This document shows positions 12,560 through 22,609 of a stretch of DNA of 64,000 nucleotides, piece by piece (position 1 is the first letter of the stretch; every line of letters starts with the position of its first letter). The notes under the pieces were generated by a model. It saw nothing but the letters and a program-made list of their open reading frames with translations, ran no database searches and was not told the DNA's origin. The position numbers and the translations under genes are program-made. The stretch is from Tyto alba (lineage: Eukaryota; Chordata; Aves; Strigiformes; Tytonidae): assembly GCF_018691265.1 (NCBI RefSeq), contig NW_024881282.1, positions 24,510,899 to 24,574,898 of the forward strand, given 5' to 3'.

Positions 12560-13838
12560 TGAATGAAAGATATAAAGCAAGGAGATGAAGGTAGCTCCCC
12601 AATGAGCAGGAAATCATTGATGTTATGCTCATATTTAAGGCAAGTAAAGACAAGGACCCAAAGAACTAAATGCTGCTCAACCTCATCTAACCTCAGTTCT
12701 GGAAAGACAATGGAGTGCATCCTCTTGGAATCTATTTCCAAACATGTGAAGGAAACAAAGGTAATCAGGAAGAGTCAATGTGGAGTTTGCAGCAGAAAAA
12801 TTTTTATTTACTGACCAGAATGCACTCTCTGATGAAACAACTGCCTCTGTGGATGAAGACAGTGATGAATGTAGCATACTTTGAAATTATCAGGGCTTCT
12901 GACATAATCTCCCAGTCAGTAACAAGCAGAGTACAGCAAGGGATGATAGTGGACCAGTATCTTCATCATTAACCTGGATGATGAGGCAGAGAACTTGCAG
13001 ATGACACCAAACTTGTAGCAATGCCTGACACATTGAACAGTAGGGTTTCCATCCAGAAGGCCACTGAGAAACTTGAGCACTAGGCTAAGTAAAACATCAT
13101 GAAGCTTAACAAGAAAAAGAGCAAAGTTCTGTGACTGGTAAAAAATGAACCTAAGCATTAGTACAGGAGGAAAGCAACTGACTGAGCAGCCCTGCTGCAA
13201 AGGATCTGAGGATTACAGGAGACATCAAACCGGAGATGAATGAATGGTATGATTTCATCAACAGAAGAGCAAACCACCTGTTAGGCTTTATTAGAGAAAA
13301 TTTAGCTGATAGATCAATGGAAGGCATCATCTACACTCTGCCTGGCTCTCATGTGGTTGATTCTGAAATACTGTTCCTAGTTTGGGGCTTCCCAGTTCAA
13401 AAGACATACTGAAAACAGTGAAAGGGCTGAACAGATGGCTACCAAGATGGCTAAGGGCATACAACCTACAAGGAGAGATTAATAGCAGCTAGGCTTTTAG
13501 CATGGCAATGAAGACCGTAAAAGGCCATCTGATATCAGTCTATTACAGTGAATAATCCCATCCCCTTAGCTGAAGGGAAGCTGCAAAGACGATGAGCCAG
13601 ACAGGAGAACTCACGCAAATTATGGCTTGGGAACTTCAGTTTGGAGATTAGGAAGAACTCCCTTACTAGGATGGCAGTACAGCACCAGAAAAGTTTGGAG
13701 AGACTGTGGAATCTCTGTACCTGTAGGATTTTCAAGATCAGGTGAGACAAAGACACAGCTGATCTGATCCAATGATGGTGACAGACCTGATCCAAGCAGA
13801 ACGATGGACTAGTTGACCTCCACAAGCCTCTTCCAAAA
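12560..13838 (+). mobile_element. Highly decayed CR1 LINE, 5'-truncated
   Basis: Plus-strand CR1 relic. Weak but ordered protein matches are visible: SSGKTMECILLESISKHVKE near 12690-12755, a TSRVQQGM remnant of the TSGVPQGS motif near 12922-12945, an INLDDE/LADDTKL-like patch near 12966-13020, and the ISKHMK-to-RANHLL region through 13290. The 3' end resembles the CR1 terminus (GGACTAGTTGACCTCCA near 13805). Many stops and indels make it much older than the copy at 4388-5201. No tail repeat remains. Confidence 0.85.
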
Positions 13839-15899
13839 AATATGGCTGTGATTCCAAGCAGTTGGGATGGAAGAGTCAAAACAAAACACAGACTTCAGTG
13901 GAAGATTCAGGACAGACAGGGGTCAAGCTTGGGAGCAGGAGGAATAGTGCCTGTACCTACACATCCTTACTTTGCACAATACGCAGATAGAAATTCAAGA
14001 TTCCTGGGTCTCACTACTGCTCTGCTGTCATTTCATACTTAGGAAACCCACTTGCAAGATGCATCTCACTCCCTTCTAGCACTGATATACACAGATTATG
14101 TCGATTTTCTACTTTTCCTTCACAGTTATTTGCTAGCACAAGTGGTAGAGGTTTGTCTGCAGGTGCTAAAGATGCTAAGACTGCAAAAATACCAGGGAGT
14201 ACAAGTAGGACATCAGAAGACTGTTACTTGCCGTCCTAGTCCACACTGAGAAATTCTATGATGTCACATGTAAAAAACAATCAACTGTACTAAGAATAAC
14301 ATTTAATTAATAATATATATGTTTTCCCCATAGGCTGACTTTAATTCCGGGATTTCCCACCCCCCGGGTACCTAAGACCCTGAGACATGATGTCATGGGA
14401 ATTAACAATTGCAACCAAGCATTGAGCATTTGAAACTGCATATAATTGAATACACTGAAAACCAAGTCCCACACAGTTCAAATTCTGCACCCAAATTTGG
14501 TAACTATTCTTGACCTTGATTTCATAATGCCTACTTTTCCATCTGTTAAATAAAATTAGTAATTGATCTCACTAGCAAAAGATGAAAAAAGCATGAGTAT
14601 GTGTTCATAGAAACCTGAAGACATTTAGAATCTTTCAGATAATATGAATAATGTATTTGGGGAAGGATTCAGAGACAATTCATCACACCAAACTTGGAAA
14701 ATAAAATATTTTATATCTTCACATTAAGTATTATCCCATCCTGCACTGAATGAGGCAGTAATTTTTCCACAGGGGGGTTATTTTGTTCAATTTTCTATGT
14801 TGCTCTCATATATTAATGGAATTATTACATTAATACCCACACAGGCACATGCAACTCCAGAAACGCAGGTTTGCAAAACAGAGCAATCGGTAACTAGAAA
14901 ACACTGTAGTTCAAATTATACAAACATGTAAGCTAGAAATTTCTTGTACGTATTTTTCTATTATATAGAGATCATGGTCTCCTAAATATCAGGGAAAAAC
15001 CCCACAAACAGCAATGCTACTTCCTTATACAAAAAACAAAGAGAACATGATCACTCTATTTCATAGACTTAGCATACAACAGAAGACATCCCATTTGTGA
15101 TGTACAGTTTCTGGATGAAACTCAATTGGTATGTACTGATACAGTAATTTTTTTTTTTATGTGCAAGGGAAAAATTTTCACTCAATACAGATAGTGTCTG
15201 TGCTCTATGTCAACTTATGTGCTTTTTAAACAATGAAAAAAAAAATGAAAATCCAGGTAGAGGTGACACCTGCTTTTAACCCTGTCAGACTTGAAGAAGT
15301 ATATTTTTAAGGGAAAATAATACTTTTCTTGTGTGTTGTTCACAAAAGCAGAGAAGTTAACAGACCATAGTGTAAAAAAATAAAAAAATGAAAAAATGAG
15401 ATTATGCTCAGTTTCATCAACACACTGAAAACAACTTAAGTATTTTCAGAGTAGCATAATTCTTCTAATGGTCCTTGAAGATTTTTGCATGGGCATAAAA
15501 ATGTAATTCTGGTTCAGTCAAATTAATGCTGTTCAATTTGACAGTTTTTTTTAAATGAAGAAATTTACAATAAAAAAAGAGAGGTAGAGCATCACATAAT
15601 AGTACACCTGAAAGTTTCAGAATAGAGGATTATGTGGTTTAATGGATACAGAGCATTTGAAATTTAACACAAAACAGCTCCTATTCATCAAAACTCTAAA
15701 GGACGCAAAACCCCCAAGGAAATCCTTCTAATGTTTACATAAGACAAATGTAATTTGTCCTCATTAAGCAAAAATTACTGTATTTTAATAGCCTAATTTA
15801 CAGATAACAAAGTTAGCCAAGTACTTAAAGATTTTTTTTTTTTAAATTCTTTACAATTTTTATTTGAATAAGCTTCTTGAGCTTTAAGTCTTTACTTAC
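13839..15899. other. N4BP2L2 intron, last part before the large exon's donor
   Basis: AT-rich intronic sequence with short A/T runs (for example around 15150 and 15830-15843). Nothing coding or mobile that I can name. Confidence 0.6.
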
Positions 15900-17344
15900 C
15901 GAGAAAGCGTTGATTTCCCTGAACCAGGTAGGCCTCTTAAGATGAGGAGAAATTTCTGTGAACAACCGAATCTTTCTTCAAGTAACTGCAAGGAAGAAAA
16001 GCCGTGCATCCCTTCTGTATTGTCAGCTTTTGGATCCTTCCAACACTCTTCTCTGGTTTCACAGAAACCATTATTTTGGAGTCTGTTCTGGTCGTTATTT
16101 CCATTTCTGAAGACCTGAGTATTATACATATCAATATCACCAGCATAGCTGGTACTCTGATCAAGTAATGGACCGTGACTGTTGATATCAGTATTTCCAT
16201 GGTAACCATGATAATTTTTGTAAGAAAGTTCACCATTCTGAGAAGGGAGAGCATTTGATTTTTGTGGTGAGGAATGAAGTATCTGAAAATGCGACTGATG
16301 GTTGAATCCAGGAGGAAGAGGTCCCTGAGGTGCTATGAAAGACTCTGGTGACTGCCAAGCAGGTCTGAATTCAGGCACTGAGTAGTTCCAATATTTAGAA
16401 TCTACTTGTCCATTAAAGGTATTTTCAGCTTTCCAGCCACTTGTTTCCACTACAAACTGCTGCTCATTGCTTGTTTTCTGATGGTTCTGTTCTCCAAAAA
16501 AACACTGTCTATTCTCATAAAATGGTTGTGGGCTGCCCAACAATACACATTGATGATCCTCTTCTGAGTTTTGACTACAGTTATATGGAGAGTATTGTTC
16601 CTGAGAAGTTTCAGTTTCTTTTTCCTGAAAATTTGTATCTAAATTTTCCTTTTCCATCTGCTGAATTTCTTTATAGAACTGGTCCAGTTCATCATCTATT
16701 TCTGGTACAGCAGAACAAACAGTCTGTATCTTCTTTGCCTCCTTTCTTTTAGCTCTGTTTTCGTGCAATTCATTCTGATATCCCTCACTACTTCCACATT
16801 GATTGCAACTGCCAGACTTGTCCTGTTTGTTACTTTTGGCAGGCTTGTAAATCGGTCCGATAAATTCTTTGCTTGTAAAAAACTCTTCATCTGATTCATT
16901 TCTATTTACTGAGAATGATGTACTGCTATTCTTAATACTATCTTCACCAGCATTATTTGTAATAAAAGGGCCCTTCTTTTCTTCAACTTTAATGTTATTT
17001 ATTGATGCAAATGGAAGATTTACATTCTGTACAGTTTCTGAATCAACTGGCTGACTAAACACTAAATTATTTTCAGGGAGTACTCCATTGAGTGTTCCCA
17101 AGACACCAGTAGGTATTTTCTCTTGCTTCTGCATTTCATGTTGCCCTCGGGTATCTGAGGCATACGCTGGTATCAAATCATCTGATGTTTTCTCAGCATC
17201 CACTGCCTCCTGAGTACCTTGGTTATCATCATCTGAGGGTTTCTCGTAAGCCTCTTCTGTTGACTTCATTTTTTTAGAACATGGTTCAACTGTGATTTCA
17301 TCCTGACACTCCAAGAGCCTTACTCTACTTTCAGCATGAAGCAT
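15900..17344 (-). CDS. N4BP2L2: N4BP2L2 large first coding exon: N-terminal region and P-loop
   Basis: A 1445-nt minus-strand exon starting exactly at an ATG after the acceptor CCCCTAAG and ending CTTTCTCG before the donor GTAAGT. It encodes residues 1-481 plus two bases of Arg482. The first 34 residues align with the mammalian N-terminus (EITVEPCSKKMKSTEEAYE). Conserved islands follow: EFIGPIYKP (160-168), IDDELDQFYKEIQQMEKE (216-233), a predicted acidic coiled stretch, FRPAWQS (326-332) and NGFCETREECWKDP (425-438). The exon ends in the Walker A loop GLPGSGKST (471-479). The regions between islands are Asn/Gln/Ser-rich and probably disordered. By my recollection of the human protein, this part is some 80 residues longer here. 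The family role is poorly defined: nuclear, linked to transcriptional control in haematopoietic cells, with a kinase-like fold whose activity is unproven. Confidence 0.95.
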
Positions 17345-17375
17345 CTTAGGGGAAAAAAAAAAAAAAAAAAAAAAT
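17345..17375 (-). promoter_or_regulatory. Extreme poly-U splice acceptor tract
   Basis: On the minus strand, 23 uninterrupted T residues are followed by CCCC and TAAG, immediately before the ATG-bearing exon. This is the polypyrimidine tract and 3' splice site for the exon that carries the N4BP2L2 start codon. Confidence 0.85.
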
Positions 17376-18899
17376 CTACATTATCAGCATGCACATTTTT
17401 AAAGTAAAGTATAAAAAAGCATAAGTTATTCAGGCCTATAATACGTATCCTCAGACCCTCCCCAGTCACAACTAAAATGTACTCAACCAGAAGGAAAGCA
17501 GCAATACCTACCAGAAGTATTGTTTAACCAAAACTGCCACATTACTGCACATCTTTAGCAAAGAACTACATTAGTGCTATACCAGTGTAGCAGTCAATTT
17601 AATGGTATATCTTGAATAATTTACAAATCACATTTTAAAAATGTGAATATTTGAAAAATTAATTACATCAACAACCTCTGTTCTCTACTGTCCTATGTTA
17701 ATCTGCCAGGTGTTATAAATCCCTCTTAAAGCACAAACATGTGCCAATTTCCAATGCACTGATACCTGACATCACTACTAATATGACCAACAAAAAATGC
17801 CAATACTTCAATCACAAGCGTTATTTTCTGTGACATGAACTGAACTCAACTTATTCATTTAACACCAACTAAACAGATGCTGGATGTCATTTCTAATTTG
17901 GTACTAGTCAAATATGACTCAAAATTAAGTCTGCAATCTATTATTATGTTTCTGGTTTTGGAACAACTAAAGACCTTTGTTAGGGACCAACACCACTTGG
18001 TTGCATGTTTTCTAAAAAATAAGCACACAAAAAAAAGCAATCCCTGCCTCAAACAGACTGCAACCTAAGAATGAGCCAAGTTCCAGAAAGGTTCAGAGAC
18101 ATGACAGCAGTTAAAAACAAAGCAAGATGGCACTGACCACTGTGACACCCAGTCATGCCATTACCCATCTATTAGTTATAATTACTTGCATTTTCCTTTG
18201 TATTCCTGAAGTCTAGATAGAATGCAATAAAAAAGCCAGTCATTTTATTATAAATCAAGTGCCAAGTAGTTTTTTCAGCAAATCCTCACCCAATGAAATG
18301 CAGTACCAGACAAGAAAGAATTTTTCCTACTAGAGGGTTTATTCTACTGCTTTCTGTGAACATTTCAACTTTCTAGGAGTAGTTATTAATAAAATGTCAC
18401 ACGCTCTTCATTATGGACAATAAATGAAGGTTTTTTCTTTATTTGAAAAGGAACTGTAGGTAGTATTAAAGGAAGATTTGTAAGTAACATTTATCACCTC
18501 ATGTTCACTTGCAGAACTGCCAAGAAAAGGTGTTACTCTGGGCACTCTCACTTACTATCCAAAGGAAGAGAATTCTTCCATCCTCAGTCTCAAAATGTCT
18601 AAATCAAGGAGATTTTACTGTTTGCATTTGACTTTACTACTTGGAAGACAGCACTAATGTTAGAAGAGGGAGAAACATGGCTATGCAACTAACCCTCTGC
18701 CTCAGAATTGGTGCAACAATGTTGGGGGTACTATGGTCTCTCTTCCTCTCAAGATATGTATGTTTTATGCACATCTCCAGCTTCTCAGTTCCCCTTTTTT
18801 ATAAATTAGAATGCAAGTATGACAATATATGAACAGTGGACTCTATCGCCTCATCTATCCAAAAATGTTACTCTACCTCCATTCAAAAACAGGACTGGG

Positions 18900-18941
<42 letters not shown>

Positions 18942-19529
18942 GCTTTATTAGCTTCTGTGTTCTCATCAGTCTTCTGGGATAGTGCTTAAGCAGAGCCCAT
19001 ATTCTGATGCGGAATGATAACAGCATGTGAACACTTGCTGCATGCCAGTATCTCTAATGATGGAAGATGCTGCTCTGTGACTGGCCCACACAAGAACATC
19101 CTTTCTTGCTAATGCTTTACAGACTTTCTCCATCCTTTGAGACAATGAAGTTGCATACAAAAGCACCTCCACCAGCATTCTTGGGGCAAAGCAAGTACAT
19201 ACTGAAAAAGTACAATCCATGTGATGGTCTTGCCCCTTTAATGGGAGAGGCATAGGTTTGTCGGATTTCTGGCAAGAACTGCTTGTAAGCGTAGCACCTG
19301 AACTGGCATATATGATTCACCAGGCTGGCGCTTGCAATGCTAAATTACCACTTTAAATAACCTGCCAAACATCCAGAAGATTCAACTAAGCAACATAAGA
19401 CCGTAAGCTCCACCTGTACAGTAAGTTTCCAAACAGAAAAAGAAGGCGTATTATGGCAGAACTTAGAGATGGGGGGAATTGATGGGCTTTGCTTGCATGA
19501 TCACCTGAGTACGAAGGTGACCAAGCGCG
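17376..19529. other. N4BP2L2 first intron
   Basis: Sequence between the presumed non-coding first exon in the CpG island and the start-codon exon. It contains a 39-nt A homopolymer at 18900-18938. That tract has no recognisable SINE or processed-gene body upstream on the plus strand. No other feature is supported. Confidence 0.55.
18900..18938. repeat. A39 homopolymer
   Basis: An uninterrupted run of 39 A residues. CR1 elements do not end in poly-A, and I see no open or decayed gene copy upstream, so I treat it as a simple repeat rather than a retrocopy tail. Confidence 0.9.
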
Positions 19530-19600
19530 TAGGCCAGCGTCCCCCACACCGAGGCAGGCCACAGCTCAGAGCCGGGGGAAGCAGGAGCTGCTCCCGCACC

Positions 19601-19672
19601 GGGCCGCCGGCTGTGGGGCCGCCGGCTGTGGGGCCGCCGGCTGTGGGGCCGCCGGCTGTGGGGCCGCCGCTG
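19601..19672. repeat. 15-bp GC-rich minisatellite
   Basis: Four exact tandem copies of GGGCCGCCGGCTGTG are followed by a partial fifth. It lies inside the CpG island on the N4BP2L2-intron side. Confidence 0.95.
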
Positions 19673-19680
19673 GCAGCGGG

Positions 19681-19728
19681 TGCCGGAGGGGAAGGCCCGG
19701 CTGCCGGAGGGGAAGGCCCGGCTGCCGG
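19681..19728. repeat. 21-bp tandem duplication in CpG island
   Basis: Two exact copies of a 21-bp unit (19681-19701 and 19702-19722; the unit begins TGCCGGAGGGGAAGG) and the start of a third. It lies nine bases beyond the 15-bp minisatellite. Confidence 0.9.
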
Positions 19729-20111
19729 GCACCGCCAGCCTCAACTCCCGGTAGGTGTGTCACCCGCTCCCGCCCCAGCGTAAGGCGCCCCCCCCCCCCC
19801 TCCCCGCCCCGCCCGCACCTCCCTCAACCTCAGCGGCCGGCTCCTCCACGCTACCACCACCGCACCCGCGCTGCCCCCGTCCCCGCCCGGCCGCGGCGAA
19901 CCGAGCACTCGGCCGCGGGCCCCTTTTAGCCACACATCGGTGGTGAGAAGCGCCTTCTCGGCCCGGCCCCACTGAACAGAAGCCACGGTCACATGCGGGT
20001 GAAAAACCCACCTCAGAGCAGAGGCACGGTGCCGCCCGGCTCCCGCCGCCTCGGCGAGCAGCACGCTCCCGGCAGGAGGGGGGTAGGGGAGCGCCACCAA
20101 CCCCCTCACTC

Positions 20112-20124
20112 TCAAAATGGCGCC
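20112..20124 (-). promoter_or_regulatory. E2F/YY1-like element GGCGCCATTTTGA
   Basis: Read in the N4BP2L2 sense direction, this is GGCGCCATTTTGA. It contains the GCGCC palindrome used by E2F-type sites and GCCATTTT, the reverse of the YY1 core AAAATGGC. The same 13-mer occurs in the PDS5B promoter in that gene's sense direction. Confidence 0.6.
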
Positions 20125-20156
20125 GCCTCCCCCTGCCCCATCACCTCCGCAGCCCG

Positions 20157-20175
20157 TTCTGGGACTTGTAGTTCC
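20157..20175 (-). promoter_or_regulatory. ZNF143/SBS-type motif, minus orientation
   Basis: On the minus strand this reads GGAACTACAAGTCCCAGAA, matching the ACTACAAxTCCCAGxATGC element bound by ZNF143 (STAF) at many CpG promoters. It faces a second copy at 20193-20212. Confidence 0.7.
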
Positions 20176-20192
20176 ACCCGGCCGGGGGTTAG

Positions 20193-20212
20193 ACTACAAC
20201 TCCCAGCATCCC
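20193..20212 (+). promoter_or_regulatory. ZNF143/SBS-type motif, plus orientation
   Basis: Plus-strand ACTACAACTCCCAGCATCCC is a close match to the ZNF143 (STAF) consensus ACTACAATTCCCAGCATGC. It is separated by 17 bp from an oppositely oriented copy. Confidence 0.8.
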
Positions 20213-20330
20213 CCGCTGCGGGAGGGACGGAGGCCGTGTGGCCGGCCGGCGCGTGGGACGGCCTTACCGCCACACGCTCCGTGTCCGCCTCCTCGGAGGA
20301 AAATGATCTAAACCAACGTGGGGATGTGCG

Positions 20331-21608
20331 TTTCAGGCTATTTTAAACTTTTTTGGAGGTCGTTCTCTCAGCGTCCGGGGAGGTTTTGCGTTTGTGCGCA
20401 GCCTGGCCGGCGGGGTCAAACGCCATTACAGTGGTTTCCCAACTTCGGGGCTGCTGGCTGTACTGCAGTAAAATCGACAAGCTTACTTCTCCTAAAGCAG
20501 TATTAAAGCATCTGGTGTTTTATTCTTGATGGAAGAAAAAAATCTCAGTTACTGAAAGCACAAGTCAGAAGCTCCAGCCAACCGCCTTGTGTTTCCTCTG
20601 ATTGGTTTTTCCACTCTCGTGCTCAGGCCATCTGCTGTACCCACACAGCAGTTTGGTTTATGTGGTATGGTCTGCCTTCCTAAAACTGATGGTTGATTTG
20701 TTTTGGTTTAAATAATTAAACAAACTTGACAAGCATATTTTGCCCAGACATTAGTCCTGTCCACATTAATTAGAATAAAGCATATTTTTTTTTGCTGTAA
20801 CCCTAAGGGAGAATGCTTTATGAGTTATGTATGTCCGTGTAGTAGATGAACTTTCTCTGACAGCTGTGTAAAGGATAAAATGATTTTTTGTAGAGTTTTA
20901 AGGATCAGAGCGTTTATTTTGCTTTTAAGTGGTATTCTGATTTTTGTGTAAGAACAAAGATTTTAGCAAGATTATGAAGTTGTGATGAGGATTGTCCGCA
21001 GTGTAAAAGTTGCCTAAGTTTCCTAGACATGTATTGTACTTCTGTGAACTTGCAACTTTTTCCTGCAGCATAATTAGAGCGTATTTTTTCCATGATATGA
21101 CTAAATACTTTTTTTTTTTTTCCAAATCTTGTGGTATTACACAAAGGAAACCACATTTTCCATAAGAAAGAGTCTTGTAACAGTAATTCCCCAATTTTCA
21201 TTAGTGCACACCATAGCTCCTGTAAGTGATGTGCCCATTCTAAATATCTACAATGTCTCTGATTTCAGATAACATAAATAAGTTACTAACATTTTAGAGC
21301 TTATATAATTTATAAAAATCACTATTTTTTTTGCTGTAAATCATAAAAGAAAACAGTGGTTGTTAAAATCCATTTTAGGCATTCTTTCTAATAACCCCTG
21401 TGACTAGAACATAGACTCCTTTCATGGGCAAGATGACAGACTTGTTCTGTTGTAAGGTATGAATGTGTCTTTGGTAGCATTTTAATTTAGGTCAGAAGTG
21501 AGTTTTTGAAGTGAATCTCCTGATTCTTTCCATTTCCCATGCTCTGTTAAGATTAGTGCACTTCCAATATGAAAGATACTGAAATGTCTATTGTATGAAT
21601 ATCACATC
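20331..21608. other. Intergenic sequence upstream of N4BP2L2
   Basis: AT-rich sequence between the CpG island and the first LTR, with short T runs near 20787 and 21110. No gene or named repeat is visible. The last five bases, ACATC, are the left flank of the LTR. Confidence 0.55.
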
Positions 21609-22609
21609 TGTCCCAGTTTGAGCCCAGAGGGCAAATGAGCGCCCTGCAGCCCTTCCCCTTTCAGGAATGGGGAGGAGGAAAGAGGAAAAAGGCTCAGGAA
21701 TTCAGATAAGGACAGGGAAGGGGTTGCTCACCCATTATGGTTAGGGGCAAAAGACGGACTCCTTAGGGAAAGAAAAAATTCCATCACTTTAATTCAAATG
21801 CTAACAAACACAACACTTAACAGACAAGGTGGGACAGTGAGAAGTGACACCACATCCAAACAAAACCTCTCCCCACCCTTCCCTTCTCCCCGGGCTCAGC
21901 TCTGCTCCCCATCTCTCCCCCTCCTCCCCCAGCAGCGCAGGGGCAGGGGATGGGGGTCACAGTCAGCTCACTGCTCCTTCCTTCTCGGGAGGTGGGGTGA
22001 GCACCGCACATCCCTCCCCTGCTCCCCGGGGCTCCCCTCTCACTGCAGTCAGTCCTCCAGGAACCTTCTCTGCAGTGAGTCCTCCCCATGGGCCGCAGCC
22101 GTTCCCATGCTTATATGGCATGGGTCACCCCCGCGTGTTCCAGTCCTCCCAGCGCCGAACCACAACAGTGAGGGCTACTTCACCCCTCAGAGTCCCGGCC
22201 TCCTTTAAGCACAGACTCCTGATCAGGTGTGGGCTCCTCCACAGGCTGCAGGTCGGCCTCTGCTCCACCGTGGACCTCCATGGGTGGCAGGGGGCCGGCC
22301 CTGCCGTCTCACCACAGGATACAGGGGTCTCTGCTCTGGCGCACCCCGCCCCCTTCATTCTCCTCCCTTCCACTGACCTCACTGTTTGTCCTTCTTGTAA
22401 CTCCTCCTCACAAGTCCCCAACCCCTTCGCAGGTTCCCCTTCTTAAATACATCATTGCAGAGGCACAACCACTGTCACTGTTTGGCTCGGCCCTGGCCAG
22501 TGGTGTGTCTGACTTGGAGCCAGGGGAGCTTTCAAGAAGCTTCTCACATGGGCGACCTCTGTAGCCCCATCCCCTGCTACCAAAACCCCCGCCACAGAAA
22601 CCCAGCACA
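21609..22609 (-). mobile_element. Solo endogenous-retroviral LTR, copy 1
   Basis: A 1001-bp repeat with TG...CA termini. Read on the minus strand it begins TGTGCTGGGTTTC. It carries a TATA-like TATTTAAGAAGGGG near 22437-22450 and an ATTAAA possible polyadenylation signal near 21790, so the retroviral sense is the minus strand. It is flanked by ACATC on the left and GCATC on the right, a 5-bp target duplication with one change, as in ERVL-type insertions. Closely similar to the copy at 30151-31142. There is no adjacent gag, pol or env coding. The open frames of up to 200 codons inside it are GC-driven and not viral genes. The family name cannot be fixed by eye. Confidence 0.85.

Larger units (their letters stand above)
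19530..20330 (-). promoter_or_regulatory. N4BP2L2: CpG-island promoter, probable N4BP2L2 5' end
   Basis: A GC- and CpG-rich block in otherwise AT-rich DNA, about 2.2-3 kb upstream of the N4BP2L2 start-codon exon. It carries promoter-type motifs: an inverted ZNF143 pair, a GGCGCCATTTT element and C-rich Sp1-like boxes. It probably holds the non-coding first exon. Candidate minus-strand donors include GGCG|GTAAGG (GT at 20267-20266) and CAG|GTGATC (near 19505), and I cannot choose between them. Bidirectional transcription is plausible, as for many CpG islands. Open frames of up to 124 codons here are by-products of high GC. Confidence 0.75.

Noticed and set aside
18900..18938. Poly-A tail of a processed pseudogene
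   Set aside because: No gene-like body, frame remnant or target duplication is visible on its left. It is treated as a simple repeat.
21844..22446. 200-codon open frame in LTR copy 1 (and similar frames in copy 2)
   Set aside because: The frame lies on the strand opposite to the LTR's own direction, is Pro/Ser-rich, and follows the LTR sequence rather than a gene.
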